In this document: in pieces, positions 49,413-58,366 of the stretch
Position numbering within the stretch: the first letter of the stretch is position 1
Layout: the number at the start of each line of letters is the position of its first letter
Origin: an uncultured Lachnospiraceae bacterium
Lineage (GTDB): Bacteria; Bacillota; Clostridia; Lachnospirales; Lachnospiraceae
DNA: 64,000 nucleotides
Direction of reading: 5' to 3'
NCBI GenBank assembly: GCA_910587765.1
Contig: CAJUNR010000023.1
Location: forward strand, 1-64,000
The notes under the pieces: model-generated
Told to the model about the DNA's origin: nothing
The model's database searches: none
Seen by the model: only the letters and a program-made list of their open reading frames with translations
Translations under genes and position numbers: made by a program

Positions 49413-52272
49413 GAATATCAGGGTGTACGAACTCGCGAAGGAACTGAACAAAACGAGCAGAGAAGTAATGGCCGTACTGGCAGAGAAAAATATTGAGGTG
49501 ACAACACATATGGCAACACTGGAAGAGAATCAGGCATCGATGGTGCGTGCGGAACTCGGCGGAGACAGGCCGGAAAAGGAAGAAAAGCAGACTCGGGAGC
49601 AGGAGGGCGCCCAGGCGCAGGAGCCCAAGCCGGCTCCGAGGAAGAAAAAGTTTATCGTTGTGCATAATCCGGAAAACAGCCGGGATAAGAAGAGCCCGGA
49701 ACGCAGGAGTCCGGCGAAGAAGCTTCAGGGAGAGCGTCCGCCGAGACGGGAGGCGGGAGCAAGGCCGGAGGGCAGAACGCAGGCGCAGATCAAGCCTGCG
49801 TCCTTAAAGAGCGCGGAGCCGAAGACGGCGGTAAGGCCGGAGGCGAAGCCGGAGCAGAAGAGCGAGCCAAAACCGGAGAACAGAAAGCCGGAGACGAACG
49901 CGGAGACCCGTCCGGCTTCCCGTGCGGAGAATACGACCCGGAGCGCGGGAGAACGTCCGGCCGCAAACCGTCCGGAAGGAAGAACCGGAGGGCGGCAGGG
50001 AGGAAACCGTCCGGGTTATAACCGTGGGGACCGTCCGCAGGGGAACCGTCCGGACGGCAGACCGGGGGGAAACCGCCAGGGCTATAATCGCGGAGACCGT
50101 CCGCAGGGCGGCCGTCCGGAAGGAAGGCCGGGAGGAGAGCGTCAGGGCTACAACAGGAATAACGGCGCGGGAGATCGTCCAAACTATAACCGTGGGGATC
50201 GTCCGCAGGGGAACCGTCCGGACGGCAGACCGGGAGGCCAGGGCGGTTACAACAGCCGCGGGCGTCAGGACCGTCCCCAGGGCGGACGTCCGGACAGCCG
50301 GGGAGGCCAGGGCGGAAGGAATACCCTCGGCCGTCAGATGAACAAAGCGTTTGAGACTCCGGTGGAGACCAAACCGGAGAACAGAAGATACGACAACCGC
50401 AATCATCAGAAACAGGAGAAGCAGTATAAGGATGCGGATATCAGCCGTCTGAAAAGCCGGTCGGGCAGGTTTGTCAGACCGGAGTCGAAACCGGCGGCTG
50501 TGAAGAAAGAGAACCTGGAGCCGAAGAAACTGCCGCTGCCGGAGAGCATCAGCATCTCCGATCTGGCAGAGCGCATGAAGATTCAGCCTTCCGTTATTAT
50601 TAAGAAGCTTTTTATGGCAGGAAAAATGCTGACGGTGAACTCCGAGCTGGATTTTGAATCTGCGGGCGAGATCGCGCTGGAGTACAATTTTGATCCGGAA
50701 CCGGAAGTGAAAGAGGATGTGATCGGCAAGATGCTGGAGGATCAGGAAGATCCGGAGGAGACGCTTGTCGCCAGAGCGCCCGTCGTCTGCGTGATGGGTC
50801 ATGTAGACCACGGAAAGACGTCTCTTCTGGATGCTATCCGCCATACCAATGTGACGGACAAAGAAGCCGGAGGCATCACTCAGCATATCGGTGCCTATAT
50901 GGTGACGGCGGGAGGCAGAGAGATTACGTTTCTGGATACCCCGGGTCATGAGGCGTTTACCGCCATGCGTATGCGGGGCGCCAGCTCTACGGACATCGCG
51001 ATTCTGGTGGTCGCGGCAGACGACGGCGTGAAACCGCAGACGATAGAGGCGATCAATCATGCGAAGGCGGCGGAAGTGGAGATCGTGGTGGCGATTAACA
51101 AGATCGACAAACCGGGCGCCAGTGTGGATAAAGTCAAGCAGGAACTGACTGAATACGGCCTGATCTCTGAGGACTGGGGCGGGAGCACCATCTGCGTGCC
51201 GGTGTCCGCCAAGTCCGGGGAAGGCATTGACGATCTGCTTGACATGGTTCTTCTGACCGCGGATGTGCTGGAACTGAGAGCGAATCCGAAACGGCAGGCG
51301 AGGGGGCTTGTGATCGAGGCGGAGTTGGACAAAGGAAAAGGTCCGGTGGCGACGGTGCTCGTACAGAAGGGTACGCTGCATGTAGGTGATTTTATCGCCG
51401 CGGGAGCTTCCTACGGCAAAGTCCGCGCCATGATGGACGACAAGGGACGCCGGGTCAAAGAGGCCGGTCCTTCCACGCCGGTGGAGATCCTCGGCCTCAA
51501 CGATGTACCGATGGCAGGCGAGATCTTTGTCTCTCCGACGACAGATAAAGAAGCGAGGAATTTTGCGGAAACCTTTATCAAGGAGAGCCGGGAAAAGATG
51601 TTGGAAGATACGAAGCTTAAAATGTCTCTGGATGATCTGTACTCCCAGATCCAGACCGGCAGCCTGAAAGAGCTGAACCTGATCATCAAGGCGGATGTAG
51701 CAGGAAGCGTGGAGGCGGTGAAGCAGTCGCTTCTGAAACTTTCCAACGAGGAAGTCATTGTCAAATGCATCCACGGAGGCGTGGGCGCGATCAACGAATC
51801 CGATGTGATTCTGGCAAGCGCGTCCAGAGCGATCATTATCGGCTTCAATGTGAAGCCGGACGCGGCGGCCAAGGATACGGCGGACCGTGAAAAAGTGGAT
51901 TTAAGACTGTACCGTGTGATTTATGATGCCATCGAGGATGTGGAGCGCGCGATGAAAGGCATGCTGGATCCGATTTTCGAGGAGAAGGTCATCGGCCACG
52001 CAGAGATCCGTCAGATCTTCAAGGCGTCCGGTGTGGGAAATATTGCCGGTTCCTATGTGCTGGACGGAATGTTCCAGAGGAACTGCAAAGTGCGTATTAC
52101 CAGAGAAGGCAAACAGATCCACGAAGGAGAACTGGCTTCATTAAGAAGGTTCAAGGATGACGTAAAAGAAGTCAAGGCCGGATATGAGTGCGGTCTGGTG
52201 TTTGAAAAGTACAACGACATTCAGGAACTGGATATTGTGGAGGCCTATATAATGGTAGAGGTGCCAAGATAG
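49402..52272 (+). CDS. infB: Translation initiation factor IF-2 with long RG-rich N-terminal extension
   Basis: 956 aa. N-terminal IF2_N motif (IRVYELAKELNKTSREVMAV) is followed by about 350 low-complexity residues. From about residue 186 to 309 there are repeated GDRPQGNRPDGRPGGNR-type units, rich in Arg, Gly, Pro, Gln and Asn. The second IF2_N domain and the GTPase core are normal: GHVDHGKTS (about residue 465), DTPGHEAF, NKID and the C-terminal fMet-tRNA-binding domain. It positions initiator tRNA on the ribosome. The ATG at 49402 is seven bases after GGAGGT. Confidence 0.97.
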   Translation: MSSKNIRVYELAKELNKTSREVMAVLAEKNIEVTTHMATLEENQASMVRAELGGDRPEKEEKQTREQEGAQAQEPKPAPRKKKFIVVHNPENSRDKKSPERRSPAKKLQGERPPRREAGARPEGRTQAQIKPASLKSAEPKTAVRPEAKPEQKSEPKPENRKPETNAETRPASRAENTTRSAGERPAANRPEGRTGGRQGGNRPGYNRGDRPQGNRPDGRPGGNRQGYNRGDRPQGGRPEGRPGGERQGYNRNNGAGDRPNYNRGDRPQGNRPDGRPGGQGGYNSRGRQDRPQGGRPDSRGGQGGRNTLGRQMNKAFETPVETKPENRRYDNRNHQKQEKQYKDADISRLKSRSGRFVRPESKPAAVKKENLEPKKLPLPESISISDLAERMKIQPSVIIKKLFMAGKMLTVNSELDFESAGEIALEYNFDPEPEVKEDVIGKMLEDQEDPEETLVARAPVVCVMGHVDHGKTSLLDAIRHTNVTDKEAGGITQHIGAYMVTAGGREITFLDTPGHEAFTAMRMRGASSTDIAILVVAADDGVKPQTIEAINHAKAAEVEIVVAINKIDKPGASVDKVKQELTEYGLISEDWGGSTICVPVSAKSGEGIDDLLDMVLLTADVLELRANPKRQARGLVIEAELDKGKGPVATVLVQKGTLHVGDFIAAGASYGKVRAMMDDKGRRVKEAGPSTPVEILGLNDVPMAGEIFVSPTTDKEARNFAETFIKESREKMLEDTKLKMSLDDLYSQIQTGSLKELNLIIKADVAGSVEAVKQSLLKLSNEEVIVKCIHGGVGAINESDVILASASRAIIIGFNVKPDAAAKDTADREKVDLRLYRVIYDAIEDVERAMKGMLDPIFEEKVIGHAEIRQIFKASGVGNIAGSYVLDGMFQRNCKVRITREGKQIHEGELASLRRFKDDVKEVKAGYECGLVFEKYNDIQELDIVEAYIMVEVPR

Positions 52273-52273
52273 G

Positions 52274-52666
52274 ATGAGAAAAAACAGTATTAAGAATACC
52301 CGTATTAACGGAGAAGTCCAGAAAGTGCTTTCGGAGATTATCAGAGGCGGGATCAAGGATCCGCGGATCAGCCCGCTGACTTCCGTGGTGCAGGTGTATG
52401 TGGCTCCCGATCTGAAAACCTGCAGGGCCTATATCAGTGTCCTCGGGGACGAGAAGGCGCAGAAGGATACCCAGGAGGGACTTCAGAGCGCGGTGGGATA
52501 TATCCGCCGGCAGCTGGCCCGGGAGCTGAATCTTCGGAATACGCCGGAGATCACCTTTATTCTGGATCAGTCCATCGAATACGGAGTCAATATGTCGAAA
52601 CTGATCGACGACGTGATCGGAAACGATGAAAATAACAGCCCGGACGGCGGCGGGAGCGGCGGTTGA
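52274..52666 (+). CDS. rbfA: Ribosome-binding factor A
   Basis: 130 aa. KH-like fold with RINGEVQKVLSEIIRGGIKD, ISPLTSVVQVYVAPDLKTC, YISVLGDEKAQ and PEITFILDQSIEYGVNMSKL. It helps mature the 16S rRNA 5' end and supports cold growth. One base after infB, so coupled. The C-terminal end is Gly/Ser-rich (SPDGGGSGG), as often seen. Confidence 0.96.
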   Translation: MRKNSIKNTRINGEVQKVLSEIIRGGIKDPRISPLTSVVQVYVAPDLKTCRAYISVLGDEKAQKDTQEGLQSAVGYIRRQLARELNLRNTPEITFILDQSIEYGVNMSKLIDDVIGNDENNSPDGGGSGG

Positions 52667-52707
52667 GAACCGTTGCCCGCTGCCGTGCCGGAGAGATAGA
52701 AAAAAGG

Positions 52708-53679
52708 ATGATGAGAGTGAAGCTTGAAAGAGAACTGCAGGGGATCCGCACGGTTGCCATTGCCGGGCATGTCAGGCCCGACGGCGACTGCGTCGGAGCC
52801 TGTATCGGCCTGAAACATTACATCAGAGATAATTTTGCACAGATCGAGGCGGATCTCTGGCTGGAGCAGCCGGATCCGAAATTTTCCATACTGGAAGGCT
52901 TCGACGGGATCCGGGAAGCGGACGGGATTGCCAGAGAATATGACCTGTTTATCGCGCTGGACTGCGCGTCCTGTGAGCGGCTGGGGGATGCGAAGCTGTA
53001 CTTTGACCATGCGAAAAAGACCGTCTGTATCGACCATCATGTCAGTAATCCCGGCTATGCTCTTGTCAACGAGATTGACAAAGATGCCAGCTCTTCCTGC
53101 GAGGTGCTGTGCCGGATGATGGAACCGGAGAAGATTTCAAAGGAGACGGCAGCCGCTCTGTACACGGGGATCGCTCACGATACCGGGGTATTTCAGTATG
53201 GATGTACGTCCCCGGATACGATGCGGATGGCCGCCATGCTGATGGAGAAGGGGATTCCGTATACGAAGCTTCTGGAGGAGACGTTCTACAAGAAAACCTA
53301 CCGCCAGAACCAGATTCTCGGCAAGGCGCTTCTGGAAAGCATGCGGATTCTGGACGGCAGAGGCATTGTAAGCGTAGTGCGCAGAAAGGAACTGACCTTT
53401 TTCGGAGTGACGCCGCTGGATCTGGACGGCATCGTCAGCCAGCTCAAGATGACCGAAGGCGTGGAAGTTGCGATCTTCCTCTATGAGACGGACAATCTGG
53501 AATATAAAGTTTCTCTCCGTTCCAGAGAAACGGTGGATGTAAGCGAGGTGGCTTCCTATTTCGGAGGCGGAGGACATGTGCGGGCGGCGGGAGTGACGAT
53601 GAAGGGCACCTTCCACGACATTGTCAATAATCTGACCTTACATATCGAACATCAGCTTGCGGAGCAGGAAGAAGAGTGA
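52708..53679 (+). CDS. DHH/DHHA1 phosphoesterase (NrnA-like)
   Basis: 323 aa. GHVRPDGDCVGACIGLKH matches the first metal motif, FIALDCASCERLG the second, CIDHHVSN the DHH motif, and GIAHDTGVFQY the next. The C-terminal DHHA1 domain ends with FGGGGHVRAAGVTMKG. Relatives degrade nanoRNA, 3'-phosphoadenosine phosphate or linear pApA from c-di-AMP. The last role would be relevant if the DAC-like protein is active. ATG at 52708; a TTG at 52663 overlapping the rbfA stop is also possible. Confidence 0.93.
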   Translation: MMRVKLERELQGIRTVAIAGHVRPDGDCVGACIGLKHYIRDNFAQIEADLWLEQPDPKFSILEGFDGIREADGIAREYDLFIALDCASCERLGDAKLYFDHAKKTVCIDHHVSNPGYALVNEIDKDASSSCEVLCRMMEPEKISKETAAALYTGIAHDTGVFQYGCTSPDTMRMAAMLMEKGIPYTKLLEETFYKKTYRQNQILGKALLESMRILDGRGIVSVVRRKELTFFGVTPLDLDGIVSQLKMTEGVEVAIFLYETDNLEYKVSLRSRETVDVSEVASYFGGGGHVRAAGVTMKGTFHDIVNNLTLHIEHQLAEQEEE

Positions 53680-54587
53680 AGAACGGAGTCATTAATATCT
53701 ATAAGGAGCGCGGCTTTACCTCCCACGATGTGGTGGCAAAGCTGCGCGGAATTTTAAAACAGAAGAAGATCGGCCATACGGGAACGCTCGATCCGGACGC
53801 GGAGGGGGTTCTCCCTGTGTGTCTCGGAACCGGCACGAAGCTGTGCGATATGCTGACGGACAGAGACAAGACGTACGAGACGGTCCTTTTGCTGGGACAG
53901 AGGACGGACACACAGGATGCCGGCGGGAACGTTCTCGAACGCGCAGAGGTGCGCGTGACGGAAGAAGAGGTCCGGCAGGCGGTTATGAGTTTCGTGGGTC
54001 CCTGCGAGCAGATTCCTCCGATGTATTCTGCCTTGAAAGTCGGTGGCCGAAAGCTGTGCGATCTGGCCAGAGAGGGGAAGGAAGTGGAGCGCCGGGCGAG
54101 GCCGGTGACGATTTACGGCATCCGGATTCAGAGGATCACTCTTCCGGAGGTTCACATGACGGTTTCCTGTTCCAAGGGGACTTATATCCGTACGCTCTGC
54201 CATGATATCGGGGAGCGGCTGGGGTGTCACGGCTGTATGAAGGAGCTGCTGCGGACGAAGGCAGGCCCCTTTTCGGTTGAAAACAGTCTCCGGCTCGCGC
54301 AGGTGGAACGGCTGCGGGACGAGGGGCGGCTGTCGGAAGCGATTCTTCCGGTGGAGCGGATGTTTGACACGCTGCCCCCGGTCAGGCTGAAGGAGAGAAG
54401 CGCGAAACTAGGCCATAACGGGAATCCGTTCCGACCGGCCGATACGCAGGAAGAGGAGGCGCTGTCCGGACAGGTGCGCGTATACGATTCCCGGGGAGTG
54501 TTTGTCGGTATCTATCAATACGACCGGGAGCGGACGCAGTACCGCCCGGTGAAAATGTTTTACGAAAAGCAGAGTGAAAAAGTATGA
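53676..54587 (+). CDS. truB: tRNA pseudouridine(55) synthase TruB
   Basis: 303 aa. The start NGVINIYKERGFTSHDVVAK, KIGHTGTLDPDAEGVLPV with the catalytic Asp, QIPPMYSALKVGGRKLCDLA and CSKGTYIRTLCHDIGERLG are all family motifs. It makes pseudouridine 55 in the T-loop of tRNA. GTG start overlapping the stop of the DHH gene (GTGA), so translationally coupled. Standard in this operon. Confidence 0.96.
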   Translation: MKNGVINIYKERGFTSHDVVAKLRGILKQKKIGHTGTLDPDAEGVLPVCLGTGTKLCDMLTDRDKTYETVLLLGQRTDTQDAGGNVLERAEVRVTEEEVRQAVMSFVGPCEQIPPMYSALKVGGRKLCDLAREGKEVERRARPVTIYGIRIQRITLPEVHMTVSCSKGTYIRTLCHDIGERLGCHGCMKELLRTKAGPFSVENSLRLAQVERLRDEGRLSEAILPVERMFDTLPPVRLKERSAKLGHNGNPFRPADTQEEEALSGQVRVYDSRGVFVGIYQYDRERTQYRPVKMFYEKQSEKV

Positions 54588-55510
54588 ACTATGTGACGGG
54601 AGCAGCGGACTTCCATACAGACAGCCCCTCGGCGGTCAGCCTGGGGAAATTTGACGGACTTCACAGAGGGCATCAGAAGCTGATCGGGCGCGTGCTGTCC
54701 AAGAAGCAGCAGGGGCTTCTGACCGTCATCTTTACGTTCGAGAAGAATCCGACACGGATGCTGTCCGGGCTGTCAGGACAGAACATCATGACCAACGAAG
54801 AACGCCGGCGGCTTCTGGAGCAGGCCGGAATCGACCATCTTCTGGAGTGCCCCTTCGTGCCCGAGCTGTCTCATATGGAGCCGGAAACGTTTGTCAGAAA
54901 AGTGCTGGCAGAGCGGCTGCATGCGGCTTTTGTGGTGGTGGGGGAAGATTTCCGGTTCGGCTATCGGCGGAAAGGGGACGTAAAAACACTGGAAGAACTG
55001 GGGAAATCCTACGGCTTCTGTGTGGAGGTGGTTCAGAAGGCGAAGAGCCACGGAAGGGATATCAGCAGCACCTATGTCAGGGAAGCGCTGCACGAGGGAA
55101 ATCTTCCTCTGGCCAACGAGCTTTTGGGGTATCGGTATTTTGTGAGCGGGGAGGTTCTCCACGGCAGGCAGATCGGAAGAACGCTGGGGCTTCCGACGAC
55201 GAATCTTCTGCCCCCGGCGGAGAAGCTTCTGCCGCCCAACGGGGTTTATCTGACGAAGACCCGGCTGGAGGACGAGGATTTCTACGGAATCACCAACATC
55301 GGCTATAAGCCGACGGTAGGAGGAGAGAGCCGCAAAGGAGTGGAGACGTATCTGTTTGACTACAGCGGCGATCTCTACGGGAGACATCTGACGGTGGAGT
55401 TTCTGGAATTTGAGCGTCCGGAACAGAAATTCAAGTCCCTGGAGGATCTGAAAGCGCGTATTTTGTCGGATGTGCACTGGGGAAAAAGTAAAATTTGTGT
55501 AAAATCTTAA
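54584..55510 (+). CDS. ribF: Bifunctional riboflavin kinase/FAD synthetase
   Basis: 308 aa. The N-terminal FAD-synthetase domain has VSLGKFDGLHRGHQKLIGRV and FVVVGEDFRFGYRRKGDV, plus ISSTYVREAL. The C-terminal kinase domain has GRTLGLPTTNLLPP and YGITNIGYKPTVGG. It converts riboflavin to FMN and then FAD. The ATG overlaps the TruB stop (ATGA). Last gene of the operon; rpsO, often next, is not present here. Confidence 0.96.
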   Translation: MNYVTGAADFHTDSPSAVSLGKFDGLHRGHQKLIGRVLSKKQQGLLTVIFTFEKNPTRMLSGLSGQNIMTNEERRRLLEQAGIDHLLECPFVPELSHMEPETFVRKVLAERLHAAFVVVGEDFRFGYRRKGDVKTLEELGKSYGFCVEVVQKAKSHGRDISSTYVREALHEGNLPLANELLGYRYFVSGEVLHGRQIGRTLGLPTTNLLPPAEKLLPPNGVYLTKTRLEDEDFYGITNIGYKPTVGGESRKGVETYLFDYSGDLYGRHLTVEFLEFERPEQKFKSLEDLKARILSDVHWGKSKICVKS

Positions 55511-55554
55511 AGAACTTCTTGTAAGTTTTATAAAATTGGAGTAAAGTATAATAG

Positions 55555-55590
55555 AGCGTATGTAAAATTAAACTACATACGCTTTTGTGT
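55555..55590 (+). terminator. Hairpin terminator after ribF
   Basis: AGCGTATGTA (55555-55564) pairs perfectly with TACATACGCT (55574-55583), followed by TTTGTGTTG. A TATAAT at 55547-55552 just upstream could be a -10 box, which would place the hairpin at the start of a new transcript. I prefer a terminator. Confidence 0.55.
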
Positions 55591-55629
55591 TGCATACCTG
55601 AGGATAAAATACTGTGAGGTAGAGGGATT

Positions 55630-57270
55630 ATGGAAATTAGTGTGATCGTGTCACTGATGGGGGGCCTGGGCCTTTTTCTGCTGGGGATGAAGCAGATGAG
55701 CGACGGTCTGGAGAAGGCGGCGGGCGCCAAGATGCGCAGTATTCTGGAGGCGGTTACGACGAACCAGATTATGGGAACTCTGGTGGGAATCCTGTTCTGC
55801 GCGGTGATTCAGTCTTCGAGCGCCACTACGGTTATGGCGGTCAGCTTTGTCAACGCGGGAATGATGAACCTGTACCAGGCGGCCGGCGTGATCATGGGCG
55901 CCAACATCGGTACCACCGTCACCTCGCAGTTGGTGTCGTTTAATCTGTCGGCCTATGCGCCGGTGTTTCTGTTCCTTGGTGTGATCCTGACGCAGTTTGT
56001 GAAAAATGACCGGGTGAAAAAGATCGGTGAAGTCATCCTCGGCTTCGGCGTCCTCTTTATGGGACTTTCCGTCATGTCCGGAAGTATGGCGGGCCTGAAA
56101 GACTCGCCGCAGGTGGCCGCTCTGCTGGGAGGACTGGAGAATCCGATTCTGGGAGTCCTTATGGGGACGGTGATTACCGCCATTATTCAAAGCTCTTCCG
56201 TGACTGTCAGCATTCTTCTTCTGATGGCGCAGCAGGGATTGATCGAGCTTCCGATCTGCTTTTACATTATTCTGGGATGCAACATCGGGGCTTGTATGTC
56301 CGCGATGCTTGCTTCTCTGAGCGGCAAGAAGGACGCCAAAAGGGCGGCGCTGATTCATCTTTTCTTCAATATTATAGGAACGGTAATCATCTATCTGGTA
56401 TTGACGCTGGCCGGAGGTCTGGTGCTGAATGTGATTATGAAGCTGTCCGGCTCGGATCCGGGACGCTGTGTGGCGAACGCGCATACCCTGTTCAAGATCT
56501 GTCAGGTACTGATTCTGCTTCCGTTTACCAGAGGGATCGTGAAGCTGACCTATCTGGCGGTGCCGGGAGAGGACAAGAAGGAAGATACGGAGTATCAGCT
56601 CTATTACATAGGAAAGACAGCCATGTTCTCGCCGACGACAGCGGTGATCGAGGCGGTGCGGGAACTGGAGCATATGGGAGCGCTTGCCTATGAGAATCTG
56701 AACCGCGGACTGGATGCGCTGATCAATCTGAACGAGGCGAAAATCGACAAAGTCTATGCGGTGGAAAAACAGATTAACTTTATGAATCATGCGATCACGG
56801 ATTATCTGGTGAGGATCGGGCAGATGACGCTGCCGATTGACGACAGCAAAAGCATCGGCGCGCTCTTCCACGTGGTCAATGATATCGAGCGGATCGGAGA
56901 TCACGCGGAGAACCTGGCGGACTCGGCAAAGAGCAGGATCCGGGATAACATTTCCTTCAGCGAGGACAGCCTGCGGGAATTACGGGAGATGAGCGCAAAG
57001 GTCAATCAGATTCTGGAGTATTCGATCGACATGTTCGCGCACAGCACCAAAGTCCATCTGCAGGATATTATGGATCTGGAAAATGAGATTGATCTGATGG
57101 AGCGTCAGTTCCAGAAGAACCACGTAGAACGGCTGACAAGGAACGAATGTTCGGCGGCGTCGGGCATGGTTTTCTCGGATGTGATGTCCGGATTTGAGCG
57201 GGTGGCGGACCATGCGACCAACATTGCCTATGCGCTGCTGGCCGAGGTGCCGGAGGAGGAAGAGGAGTAG
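55630..57270 (+). CDS. Na+/phosphate cotransporter family protein with PhoU-like domain
   Basis: 546 aa. Two homologous halves carry the QSSSATTVMAVSFVNAG and QSSSVTVSILLL motifs of NaPi-II-type transporters, each with GANIGTTVTS or GCNIGACMSA. About nine membrane helices fill residues 1-310. The C-terminal 230 residues form a PhoU-like helical bundle (FHVVNDIERIGDHAENLADS, GFERVADHATNIAYALL). It likely imports phosphate with sodium, or regulates intracellular phosphate. Predicted start has a GAGGTAGAGGG ribosome site. Single-gene unit. Confidence 0.94.
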   Translation: MEISVIVSLMGGLGLFLLGMKQMSDGLEKAAGAKMRSILEAVTTNQIMGTLVGILFCAVIQSSSATTVMAVSFVNAGMMNLYQAAGVIMGANIGTTVTSQLVSFNLSAYAPVFLFLGVILTQFVKNDRVKKIGEVILGFGVLFMGLSVMSGSMAGLKDSPQVAALLGGLENPILGVLMGTVITAIIQSSSVTVSILLLMAQQGLIELPICFYIILGCNIGACMSAMLASLSGKKDAKRAALIHLFFNIIGTVIIYLVLTLAGGLVLNVIMKLSGSDPGRCVANAHTLFKICQVLILLPFTRGIVKLTYLAVPGEDKKEDTEYQLYYIGKTAMFSPTTAVIEAVRELEHMGALAYENLNRGLDALINLNEAKIDKVYAVEKQINFMNHAITDYLVRIGQMTLPIDDSKSIGALFHVVNDIERIGDHAENLADSAKSRIRDNISFSEDSLRELREMSAKVNQILEYSIDMFAHSTKVHLQDIMDLENEIDLMERQFQKNHVERLTRNECSAASGMVFSDVMSGFERVADHATNIAYALLAEVPEEEEE

Positions 57271-57324
57271 AACGAACAGACTGCGGCCCGTCCGGCGGCA
57301 GGGAGATGGTAAGGAGTTGACAGC

Positions 57325-57813
57325 ATGAACGAGAACAGTTACAGTGAGTATGCGGTCGCCGTTCGGCAGACCGGACAGATGAGAGCAAAACAGATTGCGG
57401 TGATTGGAGTGACGGCCGTGTCGCTGGTGCTGGCGCTGATGGTATACTGGGCGTTTCTTCTGGTGACGGCAGCCGGAGCCGTCGGCTGCTATCTGGCTTA
57501 TTTAAGCAGCAGCATGGAGTACGAGACGATCTTTCTGGACGGGACGCTGGAGATTTCCGCGGTCTACCAGAAGAGCCGCAGAAAAAGAAAATTTATGTGC
57601 GATATGAAAAATGTGGCCGGATATCATCTGGGAAGGAAAGAGGACGCGGTCCGGCTGGGAAAGATCACCCGGGATTACTCTTCACACGAGGAGGGGCGGT
57701 CCTGCTGCGTGATGAAGGTGGGCACGGAAAAAGGAAACCATGTGATCTGCTTCGAGCCGGGAAAAGAGTTGGAGGAGATTCTGGAGAAAAGATATCGGAC
57801 GCTGAAAGCGTAG
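57325..57813 (+). CDS. Small membrane protein, DUF6106-like
   Basis: 162 aa with two close helices (QIAVIGVTAVSLVLALMVYW and FLLVTAAGAVGCYLAYL, residues about 25-60) and a cytoplasmic C-terminal domain of about 95 residues (YETIFLDGTLEISAVYQKSR). The pattern matches a conserved Lachnospiraceae family that I recall as DUF6106; the name is not checked. Function unknown. Ribosome site GGTAAGGAG. Followed by a terminator. Confidence 0.75.
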   Translation: MNENSYSEYAVAVRQTGQMRAKQIAVIGVTAVSLVLALMVYWAFLLVTAAGAVGCYLAYLSSSMEYETIFLDGTLEISAVYQKSRRKRKFMCDMKNVAGYHLGRKEDAVRLGKITRDYSSHEEGRSCCVMKVGTEKGNHVICFEPGKELEEILEKRYRTLKA

Positions 57814-57820
57814 AGACAAG

Positions 57821-57857
57821 TCCGGGAGAGCGGCGAACGCGGCTCCTCCGGATTTTT
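57821..57857 (+). terminator. Rho-independent terminator
   Basis: TCCGG with GAG and AGC pairs with GCTCC and TCCGGA, ending in a T5 tract. It closes the DUF6106-like gene. Confidence 0.7.
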
Positions 57858-57967
57858 CAGATTGCTTTATAAAAAATTCATGGGATATTCATATTTACCG
57901 TTTACAATGGGTTGATATACAGAGACGACAATGGATTCATCAATTTAGAAAAGGAGTTCCAGTTGCC

Positions 57968-58363
57968 ATGAGAGAGAGATTTTATCGTTTTATGCAGGGA
58001 AGGTACGGTCAGGATGCTTTTTCCCGCTTCCTTCTGGGGGCGGTGCTGGTCTGTATCGTACTGAATGTGCTTTTCCGGAGCCGTCTTCTGGGAGGGATTG
58101 CCTGGATTCTTCTGTTCTATACGTATTTTCGTATTTTTTCCAGAAATCACGGGGCCCGTTTCAGGGAGAACGAACGCTATCTGCAGGCGACGGCCCGGTT
58201 CCGGTTCTGGGCGGATCAGCAGAAGCGTCTGGCCGGCGAGCGGAAATACCATCACATCTATACCTGTCCCGGATGCCGCCAGAAGATCCGCATTCCAAAG
58301 GGAAAAGGGAAGATCATGGTCCGCTGTCCCAGATGCGGCCGGGAGTTTCAGAAGAGGAGTTAG
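57968..58363 (+). CDS. Membrane protein with C-terminal zinc ribbon
   Basis: 131 aa. One long hydrophobic region (FLLGAVLVCIVLNVLF and GGIAWILLFYTYFRIF, residues about 22-58) and a basic middle part precede a zinc ribbon with CPGCRQKIRIPKGKGKIMV and RCPRCGREF, four cysteines in two pairs. Such ribbons bind nucleic acid or proteins. It is separated by three bases from the next gene and belongs to a small conserved operon with the DUF5685-like and DnaJ-like genes. Function unknown. Confidence 0.85.
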   Translation: MRERFYRFMQGRYGQDAFSRFLLGAVLVCIVLNVLFRSRLLGGIAWILLFYTYFRIFSRNHGARFRENERYLQATARFRFWADQQKRLAGERKYHHIYTCPGCRQKIRIPKGKGKIMVRCPRCGREFQKRS

Positions 58364-58366
58364 AGG

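Noticed and set aside
49804..51774. 656-codon minus-strand ORF opposite infB
   Set aside because: A shadow of the GC-rich infB gene; no ribosome site and low-complexity sequence.
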